From the NCBI GenBank assembly GCA_010909725.1, contig JAACMV010000005.1, positions 682,001 through 746,000 on the forward strand: a stretch of DNA of 64,000 bases, given 5' to 3'. Below are positions 40,501 through 50,935 of this stretch, piece by piece. The translations under genes were made by a program, and so were the position numbers. How positions within the stretch are numbered: position 1 is the stretch's first letter; each line of letters begins with the position of its first letter. Below the pieces are notes generated by a model. That model was not told the DNA's origin and did not search any database. It saw only the letters and a list, made by a program, of their open reading frames with translations. The DNA comes from Picochlorum sp. 'celeri'. Its lineage: Eukaryota; Chlorophyta; Trebouxiophyceae.

Positions 40501-42560
40501 CTATTTCTTCCTCTTTTTCTTGCCCTTTTTCACAACTTTTGGCCTGGCAGGAGCATCAAAACCTGGCGTGCAAAACTCTTTTGCCATATCAGGGATGAGT
40601 GCTGCACGGGTCGTTATAGCTACTCCAGGAGGAGCCCACACTTTCAACTGAGATTTGCCCCGGACACCAATCCCAGCCCATCCAAGCCCTGCGATACAGA
40701 CATCAACCGAGCTGCTCTTCCACTCATCCCCATTCACTTCCACATCCGTCGGTGTCAATGCAGGCATGGATTCTACTCGTGACACATCATCTTCGCTACG
40801 AATAACAGGTGGCACAAGATCCTTGCCAAGGTGTGTTGCCAACAAACTATCTGCATTGACAGTCTTTCCGAGATGGCATCGAACTTCATCACTCGCCCAT
40901 ATGGTCACATATAATGTCGCCCCAGGAACAGAGCAGACATCAATCCTACCAATACCTCCTAAATGAATGGTCTGTCCCTCACCAATCCTGTACGTTCTCG
41001 GCTTCAAAGATCTCTTTGGCAAGAGCATCCGCACCTCCTCAGCACTTAATCGAGCTGTGAGTTGATACTCATGCCTCACACCAGGGGTATCGAGCATCTC
41101 ACATCCTTTCGGAACAATACCACGAATGGGCACAATATCCAACGTCGTCCCTGGAATCGGGGCTTCAGTAACATTACTAGGTTTGAGCCCAGCACCCTTC
41201 CTCATGGCATTGATCAAACTACTCTTTCCCGCATTTTGTGCACCAACAACCCATACATCCCCCTTACTCCCCACAGACTTTTGGAGATCAATCAACAGCG
41301 ACTTCACACCACTATTTGTATGGCTACTGACTATATGGACAGAAGAAGGCCGTGGAAGTCCTCCATCTGCAATCCTCCGTCTCACCCATTTTTCAAGACG
41401 GGCCGAGGTAGCTTCTCTAGGAATCAAATCAGATTTGTTCGCCGCGATAACAAGTTTAAAATCTGAAGGGGTCGCATGAGAAAGATTTTCTGTATCATTC
41501 GACTGCAGCAGAGATCGAATGGCGAGTCGAGGCAATGATCCATCAAAGTCAGCAAGGTCAACAACAATGAGAACAACAGCCCTCCTAAACTGGCGAGATT
41601 GAATCACTCGTCCTACCGATTCTGCAAGATCAAATTCTGGTAGTGACACTTCTGCCTCACTCGACTTGATCTTTCCATAATGTTTGAGCGAATAACACCG
41701 TTCGCAGACCAAATCAGCAAAGATGTCATCAGCATCATTGTCATCCTCAAACACAATAGGCCGTGGCTCTCGCCCCTTTTGCTTTGACCCCTTCTGCTGT
41801 GGCACATTCATCTCCATCATATTCAGAGAATCAATCATATCATTGAATTCTTCCACATCATCATCACTACCAAGGTCGCCATCCTCCAGCTTGACTCTGA
41901 CAAAGTCTGGATTATTCTCTGCATCCTTCATCCACGCCTCATCATCATCATCATCGCCCTCTATTTCTTCTTCAAAGTCGTCACTGTCGTCCATGGCAAT
42001 GTCTTCTTTTTCTTGCTCCACCTGGCCAGTCAAAATATCCATGATTCGCTTTGGAACACGACAATACCTACATAACATATTGTACCACAAGAGATGCTCA
42101 CACAAGCAATATTGTAACCACTCTATACCTATAGAATTTAATCCATACATACTGGCTGTATGATCTCCATGAAAAAAACAAAACAACAAAAACACAGCAT
42201 CACGCACCCTGGCGCATCAGGATCCTCAATCTGAATCTTCACCCCACACCCAGGACACGTCTCTGGCAGCACCACCTCCTCCTCCACGTCTTCATACGCA
42301 TCCTCCCTATCCGACCCAGCCATCACCCCCGCATGAAACCCACCACGCATATGAGACATCCCCACCCTATGACTTCTCCGTTCTGTACCACCCAACAACA
42401 ATCCCTGTCCACAAAACCTCCACTCCATCCCTGATGGTGTCATCCTCATACTACTACTACTAGACACCCATCTCCATCCCTTCAGAGACACCTTTTTCGA
42501 AAAAGATGTATTCCACAATGCCCCACGACACCGCAACACACTCTGAATAACAGCAACCAT
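40501..42560 (-). CDS. Circularly permuted GTPase, YqeH/NOA1/BPG2 type
   Basis: Spliced as complement(40501..42067, 42208..42560), 140-nt phase-2 intron (GTGCGT..GTAG); 639 residues. The joined N-terminal zinc finger reads CPGCGVKIQIEDPDAPG then YCRVPKRI, with its second pair CERCYSLKHYGKI after a ~110-residue acidic insertion. GTPase motifs occur in permuted order: NKSD (G4) comes before GAQNAGKSSLINAM (G1), then GTTLD (G2) and DTPG (G3). The C-terminal domain ends in a Lys-rich tail (KKGKKKRKK). Plant BPG2 acts in plastid rRNA maturation; bacterial YqeH acts in 30S assembly. The N-terminus (WNTSFSKKVSLKGWRW) suits organelle import. Large poly-acidic insertion is unusual. Confidence 0.92.
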
Positions 42561-42890
42561 CTGATGTCTTTCTTGCTTCTTTCTTTTTCCACAGCTAATT
42601 CATTACTAGTAATTAATTAATGTGCATGGCTGAGAGGAGTGTCGTCTGCAAGTATCATCCGATTGGATATCCACGGTAGTATTCAAAAACTCAATATAAA
42701 TAAATATGTTTCATGTACATCAAGACTCCCGGACCACGTCGCTTCTTGATCAGCTGGGAGGCCCGATTCCTGTAGAGTGGTGAAGAAAAAAAGTTTCGTA
42801 ATTAGTACGAATTGAGTCTCGATCGACCGTTGCTCAAAACTCCCTCCGCACAGAGAGATGCGCGTATATATTTTGCAATCTCTATACATA
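42561..42890. promoter_or_regulatory. Divergent intergenic region BPG2-like / PCNA
   Basis: About 330 bases with both promoters. It contains copy B of the 53-nt element at 42714-42766. Otherwise AT-rich without an open frame. Confidence 0.45.
42714..42766. ncRNA. Candidate structured element, copy B (BPG2/PCNA region)
   Basis: Partner of 37846-37898. Here the five-pair stem is CTCCC (42726-42730) with GGGAG (42756-42760); the T-A pair replaces the C-G pair of copy A. The enclosed segment keeps GACCA-x-GTCGC and TTCTTGATCA. The flanking word TACATCAA is also identical. It lies 124 bases before the PCNA ATG and about 150 before the BPG2-like ATG. Confidence 0.35.
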
Positions 42891-43908
42891 ATGGTAGCTC
42901 ATAGTGACGTAGAAATAGTATTCAGAAGGGCTGGATTGCTGAAATATGTACGTATGCTTTCGTGAATTCTTCCCGTGTCCAACTGCCACACGGGAGAAGA
43001 AGAAAACCATGCACTAAAAATTGGTATTCCTATCATCATCATCATCATCATCATGCTACTATTCAAAAAATGAATATGAATTACTATTTCCTACTATTGA
43101 TGACATTCGCGATGCGCAGGTGGTGGAGTCTGTGCAATACTTGGTGACAGAGGCCAACTTGGTGGTTTCAAAACAGCCAGAGAGGGTGACGATGGAGATT
43201 ATGGATTGTAGCCATGTGTCCTTGGTTTCTCTTACTCTTCAATATCCTAGTTTTGATCATTTTCGTATCGATTGGCGCAAGATGGGGCGTGAGGTTCATC
43301 TTGGGGTGAACTTGAACTACCTTGCCAAGGTGCTCAACTTTGCGCATGAGGAGGACGAATGCCGCCTCTCGTATAATCAAGGGGATCCATATGTTCATAT
43401 TAGTACCATGGATAGGAGTAGAGCGAATACAGTGCGAGAATTTGAAATGAAGTGCGTGCAGGTGCATGAAGAAACAGTAGGTATTCCGCAGTACCCTCCT
43501 GGGAGTACGAGGTATGAAATCACGCTCGAGAGTGAGGTGTTTCGACGATTGTGCGAAAATTTCTGCGACGTGTCCGAGACAATTGATATCGCAGTTCATA
43601 ATCTTTCTGATCGGAGGCGTGGGGTGTCGTTTAGTTCAACCTATTCACAAGAGCTGGGAGGGCGACAGGTGTTTGCTGGTAGCACTGTCAACGTAGAACG
43701 GCATGGTCCGTTGGTTGATGCTTCCCTTACGCTATCCTTCTCCACACGGTTTCTTGTAGAGTTCACGAAAGCAAGCGATATATCTGAGGATGTGGTATTG
43801 GAAATGTGTGGGGAATTTCCTTTAAAAGTACGGTATACAGATCCCAAGCAGGGGATTTCTCTCTCGTTTTATCTGGCCCCAAAGATTGACGAGGAGATTG
43901 TGGAATGA
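42891..43908 (+). CDS. PCNA: PCNA sliding clamp, divergent
   Basis: Spliced as 42891..42947 and 43120..43908 (intron 172 nt, GTACGT..GCAG), 281 residues. Exon 1 encodes MVAHSDVEIVFRRAGLLKY and joins VVESVQYLVTEANL, matching the first helix-turn of PCNA. The hallmark MDCSHVSLVSLTL is present, as are VGVNLNYLAKVL-like (LGVNLNYLAKVL), the interdomain loop around EETVGIPQYPPG, and C-terminal SFYLAPKIDEE. Overall it looks less conserved than most plant or animal PCNA and is ~20 residues longer, with extra residues around IDWRKMGREVH. The intron contains a 10-bp hairpin (42968-42997). It would be the clamp for LIG1's PIP box, unless a more typical second copy exists elsewhere. Confidence 0.88.
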
Positions 43909-43953
43909 ATAGGTATATATATTTTATTATGTATTACATATAATAATTTATGG

Positions 43954-45120
43954 ATGGGGTTGGATGCGTTTTTAACCACGGCGGGGGCCTCGTTGGTTGG
44001 AATTGGCTCTCTGCTGTACCACATGGCAGTGTCGAAACGACACACGGTGCGTGAGTTGGAGACTCACGTCACGCCCATCTCTAGTTTTAAAGATATAGAA
44101 CAACTGATACCGCTGGTACCCCTTCTCGTCGCAATCACTGGCAGGGTTTGGTGCAAAGAGCCTGTACCTTGTGCTCTCTCAGACCAACAAGGGGCCATTG
44201 TGGAGCTTCGGGAGGAAAAAAAGACAGAGTCTCGGGCATCTGATGTATGGTTGTCGGGTACAGAACCTCTTCGGACGGTGGTACGGGAGAAACCCTGGGC
44301 GATAGTTCAACCGGCTGATGCCGTGTTTGGGCAGCAGCAGCAGCAGGGTGGGCATGGCGCCATGGCAGAGGATTTGGTCATGGTTCCCGTGTTGGATGGA
44401 TCGCATGCTCGTGGAAGTTATTTTGTCAAATCTGGAGAGATATTTCATCCTGTGGAGGAATCTATTATGCAGCATGTTGTGGCTCATGTGAGTGGTCATC
44501 GGTCTTTGGGTACAAGGCAGGTTGAACGGGTGTTGCCGACGGGGCAGCTTGTGACTGCTGTGGGGGAGCTGTGTCGTGTGGTGGATGATCCAAAGTATTT
44601 CGAAGGAGCGATACGAGGAGGAGATGGGAATATGATTGCACTGAAGGCGCCGAGCAGGAATAAGAAGATGTTTATTCTATCATCATCATCTTTTCCAGAT
44701 ATTATTGATGTGTATAGAGGAGCGGCTGCGTCCACCCGTACAGCCTCTCTGTATTTCATCGCGGCGGGTTCAACAATGTTGTTGGTGACGTGTTATAGAC
44801 GGTGTAGAAAAATGTTACACGAGCGAGCGTTTGTGAAGAGATTCAGGGAGGCACTGAAGAAGAAGAAGAAGAAGAGAACACATGTTTCGGAGGAGAACCA
44901 GTCACAACATGATGAAGAGGTATCATCATCAGGAGCGGTAGATGATACATCAATGACGGGAGTTTGTGTCATCTGTCTTGATAAACGGTGTACATTGGCG
45001 TATGCTGGATGTGGTCATTTATGTGTGTGTCCTGGGTGTAGTACGAGAGGTTCTGCACGGACCATGTGCCCAGTCTGTCGAACTCGAGGGAAACCAATCG
45101 TTATTTATTCAGTCAGCTGA
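43954..45120 (+). CDS. MUL1/SP1-like GIDE-RING E3 ubiquitin ligase
   Basis: 388 residues starting at ATG 43954. The N-terminal hydrophobic helix (AFLTTAGASLVGIGSLLYHM) and a second one near 268-285 (TASLYFIAAGSTMLLVTCY) bracket the GIDE/BAM domain, the layout of mammalian MUL1/MAPL and plant SP1. A Lys-rich helix and acidic linker follow, then a C-terminal RING with CVICLDKRCTLAYAGCGHLCVC and CPVCRTRGKPIVIYSV. Plant SP1 sits in the plastid outer envelope and ubiquitinates TOC components; MUL1 acts on mitochondria. Which organelle applies cannot be decided. The GIDE part is weakly conserved and includes a short Gln run. Confidence 0.88.
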   Translation: MGLDAFLTTAGASLVGIGSLLYHMAVSKRHTVRELETHVTPISSFKDIEQLIPLVPLLVAITGRVWCKEPVPCALSDQQGAIVELREEKKTESRASDVWLSGTEPLRTVVREKPWAIVQPADAVFGQQQQQGGHGAMAEDLVMVPVLDGSHARGSYFVKSGEIFHPVEESIMQHVVAHVSGHRSLGTRQVERVLPTGQLVTAVGELCRVVDDPKYFEGAIRGGDGNMIALKAPSRNKKMFILSSSSFPDIIDVYRGAAASTRTASLYFIAAGSTMLLVTCYRRCRKMLHERAFVKRFREALKKKKKKRTHVSEENQSQHDEEVSSSGAVDDTSMTGVCVICLDKRCTLAYAGCGHLCVCPGCSTRGSARTMCPVCRTRGKPIVIYSVS

Positions 45121-45380
45121 GGAGAAGAAGAAGGAGGAGGAGTATTATCATTAGCATCATCAGGATGCCATCAATATATATATGATGCCGTAGGTATCAA
45201 GCAGAGAGAATTATGAGAGAATTCTCTTTCGAAAGCCTCTCAGCCTCAGATCATCAGCAGATGATGGGTAGCCATGTCTTGGGACCAAAATCGTTACAAT
45301 ATCACCCGCAAGGCCATTAAATACGTGTATTAATTCAATTTTAATAAAAATATACCAGTAGTAGTTCTGCATTGCCAGAA

Positions 45381-46832
45381 ATGACTGCTCATCTTTTGAG
45401 TTCTCAGCAAGCAGCTGCGACGTTGCACGTTTCTCACGCGAGGTCTTCTCATACATCCAGACCACAATTTGTGAACCGTGTTGATAGAATTCATCCATTG
45501 GTAGTACGAATGGATGCCAATCGAATGGTTTCTGCTGCGGCAGCAGCTACCGATAAGATGCCAAGTAGGCCAGACGCTTCCGGTCGTTATGGTAAATTCG
45601 GTGGTAAATATGTCCCAGAAACTCTTATTGCTGCTCTTGAGGAACTGGAAAAGGCGTATGCGGATGCTATGGCAGATGAAGAGTTCAAGGTATGTTGTTG
45701 TCCATGTGCATGGACCCAAGAGAGAGATTACAAGTCATCGACTGATTGTGTGTGTGTGCAGGCCGAGTTGGATGCGGTGTTGAAGGACTATGTTGGTCGT
45801 GCGTCGCCATTGTATCATGCGGAAAATTTGTCAGAGCATTACAAGAGAGCAGATGGAACTCGTCCAGAGATTTACTTGAAGAGGGAGGATTTGAACCATA
45901 CTGGGGCTCATAAGATCAACAACTCTTTGGGACAGGCACTCTTGTGTAAGAGAATGGGAAAAAAGAGGATTATTGCAGAGACTGGAGCTGGTCAGCATGG
46001 TGTGGCGACGGCAACTGTGTGTGCCAGGGAAGGCTTGGAGTGCATTATTTACATGGGAGCAAAAGATATGGAGAGGCAGTCACTGAACGTGTTTCGTATG
46101 AGATTGTTGGGTGCTGAGGTCAGACCTGTCCATGCTGGAACAGCAACATTGAAGGATGCAACATCTGAGGCTATTCGTGACTGGGTCACGAATGTGGAGA
46201 CCACGCATTATATTCTTGGTTCAGTTGCTGGTCCTCATCCGTATCCCATGATGGTGCGTGATTTCCACGCGTGTATTGGAAAGGAGACGCGTCAGCAGGC
46301 GATGGAGAAGTGGGGAGGAAAGCCAGATGTTCTTGTGGCCTGTGTTGGTGGGGGCTCCAATGCCATGGGGTTGTTTGATGAATTTATTGATGACAAGGAT
46401 GTGCGTATTATCGGAGTAGAGGCAGGAGGAGAGGGTGTGAATACACCAAAGCATGCTGCTACGTTGACCAAGGGAAAGCCAGGGGTATTGCATGGATCCT
46501 ATTCGTATTTGATTCAGGATGATGAGGGGCAGGTTGTGGATCCTCATTCCATCTCTGCTGGGTTGGATTATCCAGGAGTAGGGCCAGAGCATTCTTTCTT
46601 GAGGGATATTGGACGTGCAGAGTATCACTCTGTGACTGATACTGAGGCTCTTGATGCGTTTCAGCTGTTGTCAAGGTTGGAAGGGATTATCCCAGCTTTG
46701 GAGACATCTCATGCCTTGGCATATCTGGATAAACTCTGCCCAACAGTGGCACCAGGAACTCGTATTGTGCTCAACTGCAGTGGAAGAGGCGATAAAGATG
46801 TGAACACAGTTATCAACCTCTTAGAACTTTGA
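45381..46832 (+). CDS. trpB: Tryptophan synthase beta subunit (plastid)
   Basis: Joins 45381..45689 and 45762..46832 (459 residues). The intron (45690-45761, GTATGT..GCAG) is exactly 72 nt and has no in-frame stop, so the gene looks like one uninterrupted frame. I call it an intron because family members run DEEFK directly into [18 protein letters not shown], and the insert is an unusual Cys-rich stretch with splice-like ends. ATG 45381 is preferred to a TTG at 45372. The ~65-residue leader rich in Ser/Ala/Arg suits plastid import. Landmarks: [14 protein letters not shown], the PLP lysine in [31 protein letters not shown], and the C-terminal GRGDKDV. No trpA is seen nearby. Confidence 0.95.
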   Translation: MTAHLLSSQQAAATLHVSHARSSHTSRPQFVNRVDRIHPLVVRMDANRMVSAAAAATDKMPSRPDASGRYGKFGGKYVPETLIAALEELEKAYADAMADEEFKVCCCPCAWTQERDYKSSTDCVCVQAELDAVLKDYVGRASPLYHAENLSEHYKRADGTRPEIYLKREDLNHTGAHKINNSLGQALLCKRMGKKRIIAETGAGQHGVATATVCAREGLECIIYMGAKDMERQSLNVFRMRLLGAEVRPVHAGTATLKDATSEAIRDWVTNVETTHYILGSVAGPHPYPMMVRDFHACIGKETRQQAMEKWGGKPDVLVACVGGGSNAMGLFDEFIDDKDVRIIGVEAGGEGVNTPKHAATLTKGKPGVLHGSYSYLIQDDEGQVVDPHSISAGLDYPGVGPEHSFLRDIGRAEYHSVTDTEALDAFQLLSRLEGIIPALETSHALAYLDKLCPTVAPGTRIVLNCSGRGDKDVNTVINLLEL

Positions 46833-46858
46833 ATTAATTAATGTTTCACGTTGTGAAT

Positions 46859-49800
46859 TCAAGACAAATTTCTGAAATTTTCAATTTTTTCATTGATGAC
46901 GGCAAGCTGGTCTGAAAGTTCTTTTGCAGATGCTTGTACGTCAGCAACCACGTGCTCAGGAGCTTTATCAACGAAACTCTTATTTGATAATCTCTTCTCT
47001 AATCCTTCTAATTCTTTGGAGATTTTGTCTGCTTGCTTTTGAAGCCTGTCGACTTCTTTTGCTGGGTCAAATAGTCCAGCAAGAGGCAAGATGATTTCCA
47101 AACCTTCCTTCACGACAAGTTCGATCTGTTTCGAATCTGTATGACTTTCCTTTGTCACTACACCTTCCGCTATTGTTAATTTATCGCTGTCAAGTTTGGC
47201 TAATAATGCTAGAGACTTCTTCTCCTGAGTAAAGTATGTGCAAAGCTCAGGTGAACTTGTCACGATTGATGCTTCAATCTTCTTCCCGGGCTCAACTTCG
47301 TACTCAGCACGGGCATTTCTAACAGATCTGATTGTTGATTGGAAGGCAGAAAAAGAGTCAAGGGCTTCAGAGTCAATGTAACCTTGGGTGGATGGCCATG
47401 AGGATGCAATCAGAGCACCTTCATTCTGTGGAATAGCGCTCCAGATTTCTTCGCTAATGAATGGCATATATGGATGCGTCATTTTCAATATATTTTGCAG
47501 GATATACACAAGAACCTGGCGAGCTGTGTTTGCTGCTGCTGGATCATCTCCATAAAGCCGTGATTTTGCTGTTTCAACATACCAATCAGCAAAGTCAGAC
47601 CAGATGAATTCGTACAGAATCCTGCCGGCCTCACCCAGATCAAGCTTCTCATGAGCTTTTGTGCTCTGAATCACAGTCTCGTGCATGCGAGAAATAATCC
47701 AACGTTCAGGCAAATCCATGCCTTGCAAGCATTGCTCCGTCTCAAATGACGCATGTGACAGGTCATTCCATTCCTGGCTACCCACCCCAATATTCGCCTG
47801 CTCCAATGCAAAAAGAACAAATTTGGCTACATTCCAAATCTTATTGGTGAAGTTTCTAGATCCATTTACGCGATCCAAGGACAAATTCAAATCTTGTCCT
47901 GGGGATGTCCCTGTAGCAAGAGTGTATCTGAGAGCATCAGCCCCATACTTTTCAATCGTTTCCACGGGGTCGACAACGTTTCCCAAGGACTTTGACATTT
48001 TACGTCCTTTCTCATCCCTAACAAGCCCGTGCAAATAAATCGTATGGAATGGTGCTTTGCCTGTGAACTCTATTCCCATCATCATCATTCTAGCAACCCA
48101 GAAGAAGAGAATATCATGCCCTGTTTCCATCACAGATGTCGGGTAATATTTCATCAGATCATGTGACGCTTCATCAGGCCATCCTAACGTACTAAATGGC
48201 CACAATGCTGATGAGAACCATGTATCTAAAACATCTACTTCTTGTCTCAAAACTACACCATCACCATATTCTTGTACAGCCTTGGCTTTTGCATCACTTT
48301 CATTTCTCGCCACTATGTATCTATCAGAGATTCCTTGAGATGCCTCAGCGGACTCTTCGCTATCGAAGACATACCACACAGGAATACGATGTCCCCACCA
48401 GAGCTGACGCGAGACACACCAGTCCTTGATATCTTCAAGCCACATTCTGTAAATCTTTTCGAATCGTTCTGGGATGATTTTTGTCTCGCCAGTTTCTACA
48501 GCCTTCAAAGCTGGCTTAGCAAGCCCTTCCATCTTGACAAACCACTGCTCTCGAACCAAGGGCTCCACAATCTCTCCTCCTCTCTGCGACCGTGGTACCC
48601 TTTGAACATGCGGCTCTTCCTTCTCTGCGAGACCCTCTGCTTTAAGGTCCTTCCACAATGTTTTCCTTACTTCAAATCTATCCATATTTTCATACTTCCC
48701 AGCAGCAGCGTTGAGAGTACCATCATTGTTCATGATGTTGATAATCTCCAAATCATGCCTCTTCCCCAACTCATAATCATTAATATCATGCCCTGGAGTA
48801 ATCTTCAATGCACCAGTACCAAATTCCATATCCACATATGTATCAGCTATAATTGGGATCGTTCGACCACCAGACAACGGTACCACTGCCCGCTTTCCAA
48901 TCAAATGGGCAAACCGAGCATCCTCTGGATGCACTGCCAATGCTGTATCACCCAAAATCGTCTCTGGACGCGTCGTTGCAATCGGCACAGTTTCATCCGA
49001 TCCATCAATTGGATATTTGAAGTAATACAGCGTTCCATTCTCCTCAGAATACTCGACCTCAAGGTCTGACACAGCAGTCTGCAACCCAGGTGCCCAATTC
49101 ACTAAATAGGACCCTTTATACACAAGCCCCTTCTCATGCAGGTTGACAAACGCCTCCGCAACAGCATCTACACCATATATCATAAAATATCATAAAATTG
49201 TCAGCAAGGTTCTCAGGCAGTTGCTGATGCATAAGTAAAACACCACGCACCACAAAGACCATCATCCAACGTAAAGCGCTCCTTACTCCAGTCACACGAG
49301 GCCCCCAACCTCCTCAACTGCTGCGTAATATACCCACCATATTGATTCTTCCACTCCCACACCTTTTCTTCAAACGCCTCGCGACCCATCTCCTGTCGAC
49401 TCGTCCCCTGCTCACTCAACATCCTCTCAACAACCATCTGCGTGGCAATCCCAGCATGATCCGTTCCAGGAACCCAAAACGTCGGTCGACCACGCATCCT
49501 CTGATACCTCACCATGATATCTTGCAGCGTCACAAACATGGCATGCCCCATATGAAGCTTCCCTGTCACATTAGGAGGTGGCATTGATATAGTAAATGGC
49601 TCACCCACTGCCTCTTCATTTGGTCGGAAATACCCATGCGCTTCCCACCAGTCGTACAATCTCTGCTCTGACTCCATTGGATCAAAGTTCTTGGGCAACT
49701 CCACCTGAACAGCTCCCTCAGCTGACGACGATGAAGACACTGCAGCACACACACTCTCTCTGTGGTTCTTGAACACCACCACACAGGCTCGCAAGAAAAC

Positions 49801-49982
49801 AACAACCACGCACCTGCTCGAACCACACATGAACCACATTTTACAGGAAGTGGTGATTTCCGTAGCGCTGCAAGGTGCCCATCAAAGGTGGGGGGCAGAA
49901 CTGGTCTTCGACGGCCGAAAGAAGACCACACGTGTGTTTTACTCACGCTTGCCACTGATCTCCTCGCATTGATCTGTCTCAT
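46859..49982 (-). CDS. Valyl-tRNA synthetase
   Basis: Three exons: complement(46859..49167, 49251..49739, 49814..49982), introns 83 and 74 nt (both GTGCGT..AG); 988 residues. Exon 1 supplies a basic 56-residue leader ([19 protein letters not shown]) that looks like an organelle-targeting peptide and splices in frame to [21 protein letters not shown]. The class I signature is KLHMGH (HMGH 119-122) and the second is KMSKSLGN. Editing-domain blocks ([24 protein letters not shown]) are intact, and the C-terminus has the usual coiled coil ([18 protein letters not shown]). The sequence looks bacterial/organellar in type. Overlapping-tail convergence with trpB: only 26 bases between stops. Confidence 0.95.
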
Positions 49983-50028
49983 GGCCCTAAATCCTTTACT
50001 CGTTTTATTACTATGAAAAGCTGATGCA

Positions 50029-50337
50029 ATGAATGAATATACGAGAGTATTACAGCGTATTGGAGCAACCATAGACCAGCTTGTCCTTCAGCAGAAGACA
50101 AAAAGCATGGATGCTTTTCCGATGGGTGGATACAGAACTCTACTCAACTATTTTAATATGGATATGGACAATGTGCGTGGATATGCGTGTACTATGACTC
50201 TCGGAGAAGCCATGAATCTTTTTGCGATGCGTAGATTAAGGATTACAGCTGTAACCATAAAAAAATCGGGATTTTCTTTAAATCGGGGCGTCCGGCACGA
50301 GACCGATCGCCCGGAAACGAGCCTCCCAATCGAATAA
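50029..50337 (+). CDS. Short orphan reading frame entering the GC-rich island
   Basis: 102 codons from ATG 50029. The first ~80 residues (MNEYTRVLQRIGATIDQLVL, then TLLNYFNMDMDN) look protein-like and helical, and base composition is like the rest of the genome. The last 25 codons run into GC-rich sequence and end in an unrelated-looking tail. I recognise no family. It may be the first exon of a gene whose remainder was displaced or lost when the GC-rich block arrived, or a chance frame. Confidence 0.35.
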   Translation: MNEYTRVLQRIGATIDQLVLQQKTKSMDAFPMGGYRTLLNYFNMDMDNVRGYACTMTLGEAMNLFAMRRLRITAVTIKKSGFSLNRGVRHETDRPETSLPIE

Positions 50338-50670
50338 CACACTGCATAAGTGTGGGATTTTGCATTTCTCGCCGGAGGAGGTGCCGGGCGCGAGGGGCGG
50401 TCTCCGCCGATGTGCGCGATTTCCGGAAATGTGCCGAAAATCGCTCCCTCGCCAGGCTCCGAAATTTCCTCGCTCGGCCCCCGACGAAAAGATATTTCAA
50501 AAAAACTGGGCTGGGCTACGGTCCGGGCCGCAACGGGCGTTTCTGCTGGGCGGCCCAGCGCCGCAAAGGCGGGTTGCCGACACCTCCGAAACCGGTCTTC
50601 TTCATCTGTCGCGGCCCTCAGTGGACCGGCCGATACTCTCGATCGACCCACTCCCCAGAGTGCCCCCAAC
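50270..50670. other. GC-rich island, foreign-looking composition
   Basis: About 400 bases markedly richer in G+C and CpG than anything else in the window, with clear edges near 50275 and 50660. It contains several short inverted words, for example GCTGGGC/GCCCAGC around 50548-50562. Long open frames cross it on both strands, as expected from high GC, and none has a recognisable product. It could be an inserted repeat, an rDNA-spacer-like fragment or transferred DNA. Confidence 0.6.
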
Positions 50671-50689
50671 TTATTACGGAAACAGCAGT

Positions 50690-50935
50690 GCCAAAGAAGA
50701 TGAAAGAAGATTCAATGAACAAGAACCTCTCAGAATCTCTGAGAACATCAGATCAATATTTCATGGACATTCAACAAATATCTAAGATCATCAGAACATG
50801 TGATCGACATCAGGGAGCATTTGATGAAGCTCTGAGAACATCCAAGATCATCTGAGAACACCTGAAAAGGCTCTAAGAACATCAGAGAGCACCTAAGAGC
50901 ATTTCATGAACATCTAAAGAGATGAGAGAAGATTC
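50690..50935. repeat. Degenerate short repeats with the core AGAACATC
   Basis: The words CTGAGAACATC, CTAAGAACATC, CAGAACATG and CATGAACATC recur at irregular spacing of roughly 20-45 bases. It looks like a decayed minisatellite rather than coding sequence. Confidence 0.55.

Noticed and set aside
50148..50669. Minus-strand open frame of 173 codons across the GC-rich island
   Set aside because: Open frames appear on both strands there, as expected from low stop-codon frequency in GC-rich DNA; no recognisable domain.
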